From positions 9,734,001 to 9,798,000 of the forward strand of contig OX442322.1 in assembly GCA_949358305.1 (NCBI GenBank): 64,000 nucleotides of DNA, read 5' to 3'. Under the pieces are notes generated by a model. It was given only the letters and a program-made list of their open reading frames with translations, was not told where the DNA came from and made no database searches. The position numbers and the translations under genes are program-made. Each line of letters begins with the position of its first letter. The first letter of the stretch is position 1. Shown here piece by piece: positions 52,059 through 62,700 of this stretch. Source of the stretch: Strigamia acuminata (taxonomy: Eukaryota; Arthropoda; Chilopoda; Geophilomorpha; Linotaeniidae).

Positions 52059-53274
52059 AAGTTGGTGCCGTTTTGCTTGACCAGGATGCTAGCCAAGTGT
52101 CGTCAGGTTGCCGTGAGTTCGACATCGCCGCCATTTTCGGAAACAAGATCGGTAATTGCAGTGGAGGCTGCCAGCGCTTAGTGACGACAGACGCATCGTG
52201 TGAAGCCAGCGCATTCACAAGCGCAATGCGTGTGGCTGTCGGTCAAATCGAGAATTGCTGCTCGGGATGGCGAAATTCGTCTCAGATTCGCCCAGTACGA
52301 GTGCGTCGTATGGCGGAATGCAGCGACCACTTCGGGATCGTCGATGGAGAGAGTTTCGGCAAGATTTTCCAGGATTTCGTGTGCCCAGTTCGTTGGACAG
52401 TACGAGGCTGTGTCCACACAGACGTGCGCCGTCTCACAAGCGACGCGGTCAAGATTCCAGTCGAGTTGTTTCTTCAGCAGCAGAGCGAGTTCTCTCAGTT
52501 GTACCGGACAGTCCCGCCAAAAGATTCGTGCCGTCAGCGCACACAGAATGGTCACCGAGTTTGGAAGAGTCACTCTTCAAGCGTCAGTCGGCCGCCAGTT
52601 ATACACAACGCAATGTACTAGAGTCGGCAATGAAGATTTCGTTTTTTTGTCGATTATATTTTCTCGTTTTCATCAAATGTTAATTTTAAGGTTTTTGGGG
52701 GAAATTGTGGTTGTTTTGGGAGTTTTGAGGCGTTAGGTTTTTACAGTGGATAAGGGTCGTTTTTAGCTCATTTTCTCTAGTTTTCCTCGCATGTTCGCGC
52801 CTTGTGGCGATAGTCTATTATGTAGAGCTGTCGGCAAAGTCCCTTTAGATTCTCTGTAACAGTTGTTGTCCTTTTTCTTACGATTTACTGTGATCTTGTT
52901 TCACGTTTCCCTTTTGAGATAAAATAAGGTGGCTGGTATAATTTTGCTGGCGTTTTCTATTTGGGTCTAGTTAGAGTTTGCATCTTTGATAGTTTATACT
53001 TAACCCGTGTATATTTATTAGCTTTACTCGATTTGCTCACGTTTGGTGAGATTTTCAGTCCGATTCATGCTTAATATAGTTAGTTCTCTTCAAGTTTTGA
53101 TTGTCAGGTCCCTTGTAGACGAGTTCGCCAGTATGTTCTGCCGCTAGCCTTATATTCGTTTGGCTTTTTCGTTTAGTTCGTTTAGCAGTTGTTAATCGAA
53201 TTTCTCCTTTACCGTTAAAAAGGGGGTTTCGTGTTGAGATGGGAAATCTGTCCCATGGCTCTTGTGGCCGGAGT
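52059..53274 (+). other. LARD E6 internal region, truncated by G
   Basis: Contains the leader motif at 52603-52618. An open frame at 52255-52683 reads ...SYTQRNVLESAMKIS. In B and E5 the same register has a TAA just before TQR, while E6 has TAT. No recognisable gene. Confidence 0.75.
52603..52618 (+). promoter_or_regulatory. Shared leader motif ACACAACGCAATGTAC (E6)
   Basis: 544 nt inside the 5' LTR, identical to copies B and E5. Confidence 0.5.
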
Positions 53275-55020
53275 TGTTGCCAGCAAGCAGTGATTGCTGC
53301 AAGAACCGGCAACTCACGCACCTCGTAATAAACATTCGAGCGATCAAATCTTCGCACAGCACTTTTAACTACTCGACTCGATTGAAACCATTCTGACATC
53401 TGATAACGCATCTCATGTTTTCTGACTTGGCCCTCATTGTCCTCTCCATGTCGACCGAAACTCGAGAACCTGGCTTTTGCTCTAAACATGACGGTTGGCG
53501 GATATTCGGGCTCGAATATCAATATCGTCTTTCGCAAATCAAAGATGGCGTAGATTCGAATCTCGCGCTCGTGTGAAAACGAAAAGAAACACTCGTTCTT
53601 ATTTGCGAACAAAAATAAAACGATGTTTAATCGTTCAAATCAAAACTATAACTACTTGTACAATATATAAACTCGTGCCACGGACTCTAATAACAATAAA
53701 CGTCAACACGAGTACACTACTAATAAAATAAACAACAATATATCAAAACCCCAATGTCTCAAAACGGCCTCCGTACAAACAAAACAAGAACGGCCGTTGA
53801 GAGTTCAAATTACACCAAAAACTTATCTTTAATATCGAAAATCGTGCATATAAATAACTCAAACACTAATGATTATTTAATACAGCGAAAATGAATTGAA
53901 AGAAGGTGCAAACCTTCAAAATTAAAACCTCAACGAACATTGAATGGAAATCTCGAAAACCCGAAAACTGCTACATTTCGCCACGAGACGTCGCCTAATC
54001 AATGTAAACAAACACTTAATCTAATCAATCGCAATTCTCGCATCCCGGACATGGTCGCTGTTTTAATACGAATAAAGAATTCAAATGATGCATCCTCAAC
54101 ACTCCTTGTGCGCATTTAATAAATCTATTGCATAGCACGGAATTAAATTCCCATCTCCCGCACCAAACCCAATGCTATTCGCGGGCGAGTTATGAAACCC
54201 GAACTCGACCGAAAAGATGCACGATGTCTCAAATCACGTGACACCCGACTAAACGATTAAATCTTATCCGAAACACAAAACAACGAAGAAATAATCAGCT
54301 AATCAATTCGAAATCGTAATAAAATCATACAGTAAAAACTTAATTCGAGCAAATCTTATTCTGAATCAAATTAAATCTCAACCGAAAACGAGGCTCGTTG
54401 TACCAACTGTCTTCTAATGGCGGATCTAGCCGATCAACGCTCCTTGGCGACCAACGAAGCTTCGCCTCGGCCCAACGCCGAATCATCGGACCTTAATCCA
54501 CGGTAAATCACAACTAAAACTATTCATTTAATCGACTAAAAAGTTTCTGACCTAATATATTTAAATCTACAGCTTCAAAACAACATCTTTCCGAGTGCGC
54601 TCCGACCAGACCAAACCGCTCGATAATCAACAACGACTTCGCTTTTCGCTTTGAAACCCATCCTCGCCGTTATCGCCTTCAATCAGCGACCCAATGCCTG
54701 CCTGTACCGTGTCAGATAAGTTCTCGAAAACTATTCAAACTAACCGGAACCGAAATTAAAAACCTTGACTTTTCCTTTGTAGATAAACCCGATGCCCGAA
54801 CTTAACACAAGATGGCGGACTGCGCTCACCTCTCATTTCCAATGTTGCGAACTCTTCGAGAAATTGAGACTTTCAAAGAAACGAAATGACCGAAACGATT
54901 CAGCGAACCCCGACAACTTACAAGGTAAACATTCCAGAATGGTAATTCGAATCATGCAGATGAACCAAAGTTTCTTTCTCTTTTCTGAATATTAATTTTG
55001 TTGCGTATCTGCTCGCAACA
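53275..55020 (-). repeat. Element G 3' LTR (inferred)
   Basis: 1746 bp, AT-rich, from TGTTGCCAGCAAGCAG to TATCTGCTCGCAACA on the plus strand. The junction with E6 at 53274 is precise when compared with E3 (about 16770). Confidence 0.68.
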
Positions 55021-55812
55021 TCGCTCCCACCAAAAAAGGAAGACGATAGCGGGGGGAAATTTATCCCTAATAAATTCACATCTTCTCTTTACTAGGACAG
55101 CCCATCTAACCTCGCTAATTACCACAAGTGACGTTGTGGAGACGCTTAGCATGAACAACCGTCTCTCTTATCTGTACCCCGCAACCCATCCCCTCTCTCA
55201 GACTCCCATCTCGGTCCTTTCTATTCCTTCCAAGAGACCGAGTGTAAGGACCTAAGAGGGAGGGGAATAGGAAATACAGACACTCTCTATTATTTATGCA
55301 AACAAAACTATTTTCGATTCACAGCTTTTAATCGAAGGACGCCAATGAGATTCGGAAATTCTCTATCTTCTTCCAGAGAAGGAACCTTTTCAAAAAATGA
55401 TGCTCTCGTGAAGAAGGAGAAACCACCTAACTTCCATAATCTCGATTGTCTACGCCTTTTGCTAATCTCAACCGGTAGCTCCCTAACGTCCCGTATCAAG
55501 CGAAGTTACATTGCATCAATTTAAATAGATCCCACTTCTCTTGAGAAAATCTGATCACCTCTTTTTCAAATTCCAGACTCTAACTCAATTCAATGGACGT
55601 CGTATTCTTGCGACTCATGACTCTCGACACGGCTCAACATTCACTTCACGTGCCGATGTTCTTTGACTATTTTTTTCTCTTATTCGGAGACAACGACTTC
55701 CGGACCACTTAAAATCCCTTTTACAAACCGGAATCGTCTTCTGTTAACTCTCGAATGTCTTAAAAAATTCTCTTAAATTCTTAAAAGAGGAAGTCAAGAT
55801 TGCCGAACCCGT
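55021..55812 (-). other. Element G internal 3' end, no recognisable gene
   Basis: 792 bp. On the element strand the last ~30 bases before the LTR are C/T-rich, followed by GGTGGGAGCGA, as in D (CGGCCGGGAGCGA). No DUF5641 end is found. A 63-codon open frame at 55308-55499 has no recognisable similarity. Confidence 0.65.
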
Positions 55813-57374
55813 TGTTGCAAGACAGCGTAGATATTGTTGTGCTATTTTATTGTCATTATTTATTACCATTTACTTTGAGTTGATTAAAATCTTTAAGTGT
55901 TTTTATTTCCTTTGCCTAATTGGTATTTTTTCACTTTTCAGATTTTTATTGCTTATTAAAGTGTTTTGACTTGATTTTTATTCATACTTTTCAATATTTA
56001 GTAGTGTTTATGCTTTGTATTTATTTCAAATATCTTATTCCGTGCATTTATTGACTTATTCACTTGTTTTAAGAGAGTATGTGTTGATTCCGAACTGTTT
56101 TGGTGCATATTTCGTTCCCTAGTATACATTTGCGATGCTAGTGACGTCATTTTTCTGTTTCCCGTAAAGTTACGGTTCCGTCTTCTAACCTTTTGTTTAG
56201 TACTTTTCAAATCCCTTGGAATTTTATTAAGCATTCGTTTAGACTAATTCAAGCATGCTCTTTCTATCTAGATGCATCAAAACTGCTTTGGAAGTTCCGT
56301 TTGTTTGGTTTGAACGTTCGTTTCCATCTGCCATAAAAGCGCAGCCGGGAATGTTCGTTTGGCCGATAAATTCGTATTTATTCAATCTGTGTATTTTATT
56401 CCGATGTTTTGTGAAGAGAATTGTTAATTATTCTTGTTATTTAATCGATACTTTATTGATTATATACATTTAGTGTTTTTACATTCATTTTACGTGTGAT
56501 TTTGCCGCCGATGTTATGTTCGCCGGACGCCATGTTTGATCCAACACCTTTGTTATGTTCGCCGGTCGCCATGTTTGTCCCAAGCGACGATTACACAATG
56601 TAACCGTTATTTTTGTATTTTATATTACATAATTTGCATTTACTATTACATTGCGTTATTATTCAGTATGTATTCTTCGATAATTTTGTGCTTTTGTACC
56701 GATCGAAATTCAAATGTGATCGTTATGTAATTTTCCTGGCCTGTGATTGGCTATCGTCAATCCTCTCTTTCCGAGATCGGTTTATTGCTAATATCTCATT
56801 GTTTAACGTGTTTTTGGACATTGTTGTGATTAGCTTTTTTGTTCACCGCATTCTTGTGGTCATTTCAATGTATTTCAATGTATTTTTAGTGCATTTTTAA
56901 GCAAATGCCAACTTTGCCGTGATCTTGTTTCCTCCGTTACCATGGTAACGGAATCTTTTGTGTATCTGTATTTCGCCGCTATCGGCCTGGCGCGTGCCAT
57001 ATTCGGTACTGCGCATGTGCGGTTCTCTAAGAACCAATCTAATTGCTGTAATTTCATCAGTTATTAACCAACCTTTGAATAAATGTGTTGTGTTTTATTA
57101 GCTCTTGTTTTAGGCTTATTTTCAAACACATTCAATGTGTAGTGAGTAGTTTAAAATTTCTCAGGCCAACTTATGTTTCCGCCACCTATTGGATACTTGG
57201 TGCAGGTGTTCTCCACATTGTTCCAGCGGTTCAACAATGCCATTTGTTGCGGATTTATTGCTCTCCAGTGCGATTTTCGTACTAGCCACGCCATACGACC
57301 TTGGGCGAGCTCAAGTGTCTTGAATTTGGATACGCATCGCCATTCCTTTCCTTCTGTCTTGTTGACCTGCAACA
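55813..57374 (+). repeat. Pao-3 5' LTR
   Basis: 1562 bp, TGTTGCAAGACAGCGT...GTTGACCTGCAACA. AATAAA at 57078-57083. The start lacks the TGTTGCG/CGCAACA hairpin of Pao-1, D, G and the LARDs. Confidence 0.9.
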
Positions 57375-57748
57375 CAGATGCGAAGCTTTTGGTAGCCGTG
57401 ACCAGGATTCCGTCTGCAATTCGTGAGTTTTTCCAGTGCATCATCAATACGTTTGAAAAAGTGTTTGGTGCGACGGAGAAACAATTCGTTCGTGTTTCGT
57501 CACCCATGTCAAGAGTCAACGTTCAACGTGACAGAAGTTACGACGGGGACTGCTTTGGCGGCGAAAACGAACAAAAGTGTGCATGCAGTTGGAGTTCAAG
57601 GTCACAACACTGGATAACACAACGCGTCGTGTTGGAAAGCGGATTCGCCCCTGGAATAATTGCATTTTTTTGCCTTTTGAAATTGAAATTTTGGAGATTT
57701 TGGTTATTAAGGGGAACAGTATCAAGTGTCTTTATGGGATTTTGGTAG
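57173..57748 (+). CDS. Possible leader ORF of Pao-3
   Basis: A 191-codon open frame from an ATG inside the LTR, through the primer site, into the leader. The C-terminal 100 residues align in frame with Pao-2's leader frame (VQR..., GDCFGGENE, WITQRVVLESGFAPGIIA). No known domain. A donor-like GTGAGT at 57425 interrupts it in the same place as in Pao-2, so part may be intronic. Confidence 0.35.
   Translation: MFPPPIGYLVQVFSTLFQRFNNAICCGFIALQCDFRTSHAIRPWASSSVLNLDTHRHSFPSVLLTCNTDAKLLVAVTRIPSAIREFFQCIINTFEKVFGATEKQFVRVSSPMSRVNVQRDRSYDGDCFGGENEQKCACSWSSRSQHWITQRVVLESGFAPGIIAFFCLLKLKFWRFWLLRGTVSSVFMGFW
57390..57412 (+). other. Pao-3 primer-binding site (tRNA-like)
   Basis: TGGTAGCCGTGACCAGG...ATTCCG, 15 nt after the LTR end, as in Pao-1 and Pao-2. 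Confidence 0.6.
57617..57632 (+). promoter_or_regulatory. Shared leader motif variant ACACAACGCGTCGTGT (Pao-3)
   Basis: 243 nt inside the LTR. It aligns with Pao-2's variant and continues into a longer conserved block (TGGAAAGC, GCCCCTG, AATAATTGC). Confidence 0.45.
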
Positions 57749-57942
57749 TTGCATTTGTTGGTTTTCGGGAAAATTTCGATAAAGTGTCTATTTTACAACT
57801 TTTGAAGTGTTTTTTCATTGCATGCTTAGTTCTCCACTATAACCGCCATAAGCGGGGGAGATTAGATTTATTTCGAGTAGAACTGACTAGTTTCAAGTTG
57901 AATGAGCTGTCAGGAGAGTCAAAATTTAGTGTTAGGGGTTAT

Positions 57943-58286
57943 TGACGTGTTTTGTTGTAAAACGAACCGTCAATTATTTTCAAGATAGTTTTTTGACGTG
58001 TTTTGTTGCAAAACAAACCGTCAATTGTTTCAAACTGTGCAGGGTATTGTGTCACGTTTTACTTACGTACACAAAACCGCTCAAATTTTTGGTCATCCTC
58101 GATTGGCCAAACATTTGATATTCTAAAAAATTCTCACGTGTCACCAAGGACCGTGAAAATTGAGTGCTTTTTGGGGGATAAAATTAAAAAGTTTATTCTC
58201 TTTAAAGTTAAAACAAAAACCGTGAATGTTGAGATATTTTTGGGGGATAAAATAAAAAGGTTTATTCTCTTAAAAATTAAAACAAA
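57943..58286 (+). repeat. Two short duplications in Pao-3 leader
   Basis: A ~50-bp unit starting TGACGTGTTTTGTTG occurs at 57943 and 57993. A ~69-bp unit containing TTGGGGGATAAAAT and TTTATTCTCTT occurs twice between 58149 and 58286. They lie between the leader frame and the gag splice acceptor. No coding role is apparent. Confidence 0.75.
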
Positions 58287-58331
58287 GTTGAATTGTCATG
58301 CCCGTTTTTATCTGTTCTTTCCAAATTTCAC

Positions 58332-58333
58332 AG
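58332..58333 (+). promoter_or_regulatory. Candidate 3' splice site before Pao-3 gag
   Basis: CTGTTCTTTCCAAATTTCACAG ends here, 30 bases before the gag ATG. It is a strong acceptor-like sequence in the same relative place as in Pao-1 and Pao-2. Confidence 0.45.
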
Positions 58334-58363
58334 CCGAATTTTTTGTGAGAGAGGACAGAGAAA

Positions 58364-59782
58364 ATGGCGGAACCTACAATGAGAGATCTTCTAACTGAGG
58401 ATCAAATCGAAGTGCTACAACAACGTTGGGAGTCGCAAGTCACTGCAATGAATCATCTGTTGTCTATATCGGAGAAGACAGCAGATCCAGGAGAACTGGA
58501 AGCGCTGGTGCAAACTGCGAACCCAAAAGAAACGAGAATAGTCGGTGCGCTGAATGATCTACAGGAATATTCGGATCACAACTATTATCTAGAATGCATT
58601 GACAAGCTTGAGACTATGCAAGCAAGAGTTGATCTTCTTCGCACGAGATACGAAATTTCAAAGCGATCACTTCCAACTTTGGGAGGAAGATTAAATACGT
58701 CGACAAACTCAAATCAGAACACAACCTTGAACGCGACAGCAACGTTTAGAAAAAATTCGAAGCTGCCCAAACTGGATTCCGTAAAATTCGACGGAGATAT
58801 TTTGAAGTACAGAACATTCAAAAGCAACTTCGAGACCTCCGTACACAAGGATCCAGACCTAAGTAACATTGAAAAACTCCAGTATCTACAAACTATGTGT
58901 ACTGGAGAAGCGGCAATTCTCATCTCAACTTTTCCCCTGATCGAGGAATCCTATGACCTTGCAAGGGAAGAACTCGAAAGACATTTTGGTGATGAGGATG
59001 CCCAACAAACTGCGTTAATAAAATCAATTCGAGAATTAAAATCTGTCACGAGTGTATATCCAACGAAAGCGATAAAAACGAATTTGACTAAGATTTCTGC
59101 GACTATTAGACTTCTCGAGCAACTTAAGATTCCAATTCAAACTTCCGGAGCTTTCTTATTGCCCGACATAATTAGCAAGTTTCCAACTTCAATGGCATTA
59201 AGATTTTACCAAGTTCACGGAATTCAAAATAAGAACATTGTTACGTTGCTCAATTTCTTTGTGAATGAAGTTGCGATGGCCGAACGAACTGAAAACGTTT
59301 CGGAAAAATCGAAAAAAGACAAGAATGAAAAATCTGAGGTGGAGAAACCGAAAGTGAAAGGTTCAATGACCACGTGCGCAACTACTCAAGACGCCAAGCA
59401 GTCTACTAGTGCAAAAACAAAGAATGAAACGAAATCTGACAGCAAGAGTGCGCCTTCAAGGACAAGCAAGTGCATTTTTTGTGATGATGAACATTTAAAC
59501 GGCTCTTGTAAAAAGGATTTCGAAATCAACGCGAAAATCGAAATAGTAAAGAAAAACAGACTGTGTTTTAACTGTTTCAGAACTGGACATAGAGTGGGAG
59601 ACTGCAAGGTCAAATTTTCTTGTAAACATTGTGGTGGGCGACACCACTCCACAATATGCAAAAAATCCGAGGTGAAGAATTCAACAAGCGCTGCGGAGAA
59701 GCCGAAGGAGCCACAAGTAACCACATGTTTCATGCGCAATCTCGACGACTCTTCAACTAATGATCTTCACCGCGGATCTTAA
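58364..59782 (+). CDS. Pao-3 gag region, first part of frameshifted gag-pol
   Basis: A 472-codon frame with the gag-like N-terminus, DUF1759 (about 140-300) and Cys/His knuckles (about 370-435, CFNCFRTGHRVGDC). It parallels Pao-2 residue for residue until about residue 453. There two bases are missing relative to Pao-2 in a CA run near 59725, after which the frame reads unrelated residues and stops at 59780-59782. The downstream protein continues in another frame. The start is supported by alignment with Pao-2 and the upstream splice acceptor. Most likely an inactivating indel; a programmed shift cannot be excluded from one copy. Confidence 0.88.
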   Translation: MAEPTMRDLLTEDQIEVLQQRWESQVTAMNHLLSISEKTADPGELEALVQTANPKETRIVGALNDLQEYSDHNYYLECIDKLETMQARVDLLRTRYEISKRSLPTLGGRLNTSTNSNQNTTLNATATFRKNSKLPKLDSVKFDGDILKYRTFKSNFETSVHKDPDLSNIEKLQYLQTMCTGEAAILISTFPLIEESYDLAREELERHFGDEDAQQTALIKSIRELKSVTSVYPTKAIKTNLTKISATIRLLEQLKIPIQTSGAFLLPDIISKFPTSMALRFYQVHGIQNKNIVTLLNFFVNEVAMAERTENVSEKSKKDKNEKSEVEKPKVKGSMTTCATTQDAKQSTSAKTKNETKSDSKSAPSRTSKCIFCDDEHLNGSCKKDFEINAKIEIVKKNRLCFNCFRTGHRVGDCKVKFSCKHCGGRHHSTICKKSEVKNSTSAAEKPKEPQVTTCFMRNLDDSSTNDLHRGS

Positions 59783-62700
59783 AACCAAATCAGGAGGAAC
59801 TCACAGCATTCGAGGGATGATTGATCCGGGAAGCCATCGATCGTTCATCACAAAAGAATTTGTTGAAAGACTGAAACTGAAAAAATGCGGCAGTGTCTCT
59901 GCCACCACACAGAGATTCAACGACTCGTCTCCAGCAGCCACGGACTATGATGTGTTTAATGTCACACTGCAGAGTAAAAATGACACTCAAGATTTGAAAC
60001 TTTCAATGCTTTCTGTGGAAAATTTGCCACGAGTGCAGGGCATTCTTAACTCATCAATAATAGACAAGGTGAAGAAGTTAAACCTTGAACTTGCTGAAGA
60101 CCTACCAGCTAAGACTTCTCAAATCGATGTGCTTTTAGGAGTTGACGTGTGGTGGAAGGTCGTTAAGGACGGCAAGAAAAAAGTAAACGCAGATCTTGGA
60201 TTAATAAATACAATTTTTGGTTGGGTTTTGTCCGGAGCGGCGGGGAACACCAATTTATTCGAAGATGAGGAAGAATTGACAACATGTTGCAACACATGCG
60301 ACTTAAACATCCAAGAAAAATTGGACAAACTGTGGAACTTGGAAGCGATCGGAATAAATGCAGGAGAAAAAGAATCCGACTTTATTCGCGATCGATTCGA
60401 ATCAACTACGAAGCGTCTAGACGATGGACGTTATGAAGTCATGCTGCCATTCAATGGACAGGAAGTCGACTTGGAATCCAATTGGGAGTTGGCCATGAAC
60501 CAACTGGCCAACACACTCAAAAGAATAGATGCCAACGAGGATTACAAAAAACGTTACGACGAGTCCATGTGGCAGTATATTCACGAAAATCACGCGGAGG
60601 AAGTCCCAAAAGAGGAGCGTTTTCTGAAGAAAGGAACCTACAATATACCTCACCACCCTGTAATCAAGGAGGATCGAGACACGACGAAATTTAGAGTGGT
60701 GTTTAACGCCTCTTCAGCGAAAAAAGGAAAGCGTTCCCTCAATGACTGTCTATTTCCGGGACCTTCCCTCAACCCAGACTTAATTCTCGTTATTGTGAGA
60801 TTCCGTCTCTATTGTATTCCAATAATAGCAGACATTAAGCAAGCGTTTCTCCAGGTTATGATCAACCCAACTCAAACAAACTTTTTACGTTTTTTGTGGG
60901 TCGCTCGTGACTATTTCAAAGAGCCATACTCATGGCAAAATTTGTGGAATAATCTAATGGTTCTGAGAATGATTGTCGTGCCATTTGGCGTCATTTCTTC
61001 TCCATTCCTCTTGTGTGCGACGATTAGGAAACAAGCGAAACAATTTGAAGAAACTCATGCAAAAGAAGTCGACGCACTCGATGATGGAATCTTCATGGAT
61101 GATTTGACGTCAGGAGGAGATTTTACAGCGGACACAACATCACATTGCGAGAAACTGAAAATGATATTAGACGACGGAAAGCTTCCCCTCGTGAAGTGGG
61201 CGACCTCAAGCAAGGACGTCTTCAACAATTTGAAAAAAGAAGGTTTTCATATGCGAGGAGAGGAGTTTTCGGACTTAGGAATTATAAAAATGCTTGGAAT
61301 ATTGTGGAACACGGCAGAAGATGTCATGATGTTTAACATTCCGACAATTGAAAAAATTCCGAATACAAAGCGAGAAGTTGTTTCATTAATGGCTTCCATA
61401 TTCGATCCAATGGGACTCATTGCTCCTGTTGTGCTTCAAATGAAACTGCTAGTTCAAGCAATCTGGATTAGGACAAAAAACTGGGATGAAAAGATTCTTG
61501 ACTCAGAGAAAAAAGAAGTCGAAGAGTGGAGTCAAGACATACAAAAATTGAAAGAATTGAAAGTTCAACGTTGGCTACAGACTTATTCCGGTCAAGATAT
61601 CACTTTAGAAGTATTCTGTGACGCAAGCACTAAGGCATTTGGCTGTTCAATTTTTGTCGTCAATCTGGAGGGCAAAAGAACTTTATTGTTGAGTAAATGT
61701 CGTATTGCGCCGACGAAAAAAGTGACTCTTCCTCGACTTGAATTAACTGCAGCAGTGGTAGGAGTGAGAATGACAAAGTACCTGTTAGAAAACTTTCTTC
61801 CAGGTTACCCCGTTACTGAAATTCGTTACTACTCTGACTCCACCATAACTTTAGCCTGGATAAACAGTGACAAAAACGTGTGGAAGCCATACGTTTCAAA
61901 CCGTGTGCAAGAAATTATTTCTTCGACCAAACCTGAACAATGGTCTCACGTACCAACGGAATTTAACCCAGCAGATTTATTGACTCGACCACATAACTCA
62001 AAAACATTGATGCAAAATAAACTTTGGTGGTTTGGAGTTGATGTCTCAAAACTAGAAAAAACAGAAATTATACAAGAGATTCTTCCAGAAGAGGAACGAA
62101 AAATTGTAGTGATGACTATTCAAGTTAAAGAAAGTTTTATTGGACAATTCTTCAAACGTTTCCGGAATTACAACAAACTTTTGAGAGTTTTCTCATACAT
62201 TTTGCGATGGAAAAACAAACTTTTGCGCGGTGAGCCTCTCTCGCCACTCGAGTTAGAGGACAACCAATTGAAGATCCTGCAATTTTCCCAGAAACTACAT
62301 TTTTCTGAGGAGATTGATGATGTGAAAAACAAAAGAGAATTGTCTAAACATTCCACCCTACGCAATTTCGAGCTCTTCATTGACGAGGACGGATTACTTC
62401 GACTTCGTAGCCGCTTGAAAAAATCTTTATTGACATTTGATGAAGTTTATCCAATTATTTTGCATTATGACAGTTGGATAACAAGGCTGTTAATTAAAAA
62501 AGTGCATCTGGAGTTGCTTCACGGTGACATAAGCGAAACCTTGTATCACCTACGCGAACAATTTTGGATTATAAGAGGACGAAGAACTATACAAACTGTG
62601 ATTCGTGAGTGTGCCATTTGTCGACGTGCAAAGTTGGCAAAGAATAACCCTTCAACGGGTGACCTTCCTGCTGAACGTGTGACACCAGCGGCGCCATTCC

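Larger units (their letters stand above)
48814..53274 (+). mobile_element. LARD E5, 5' part, interrupted by E6
   Basis: Plus-strand LARD inserted in Pao-4's 3' LTR at TTAC. The 5' LTR is 48814-49584 (771 bp) and the internal region 49585-51285, broken at TAGG (51282-51285) by E6. The remainder of E5 must lie beyond the window. Its LTR end (about 49400-49584, ending GCCGGAAACA) differs from other LARDs, marking a distinct subfamily. From here to 53274 the DNA is E5 then E6. Confidence 0.85.
51286..53274 (+). mobile_element. LARD E6, 5' part, interrupted by element G
   Basis: Plus-strand LARD inserted in E5 at TAGG. The 5' LTR is 51286-52058 (773 bp) and the internal region 52059-53274, broken at GAGT (53271-53274) by G. 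Its first internal ~680 bp resemble B/E5 while 52741-53274 resemble E3 (16790-17290), so it looks like a mosaic of two subfamilies. The 3' part is outside the window. Confidence 0.85.
53275..55812 (-). mobile_element. Element G, non-autonomous LTR element, partial
   Basis: Minus-strand element inserted in E6 at GAGT. The inferred 3' LTR is 53275-55020 (1746 bp). Element-strand termini are TGTTGCGAGCAGATACGCAA and GCTGGCAACA, the first forming the same 7-bp hairpin as Pao-1 and D. Internal sequence 55021-55812 is broken at CCGT (55809-55812) by Pao-3. Only one LTR is in view, so the LTR call rests on termini, the junction with E6 and the adjacent pyrimidine-rich tract. No pol C-terminus precedes the LTR, which argues against an autonomous element. 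Confidence 0.72.

Noticed and set aside
59720-59785. Programmed ribosomal frameshift in Pao-3
   Set aside because: Pao-1 and Pao-2 encode the same junction in one frame, and the change sits in a CA run typical of slippage. A recent indel is simpler.
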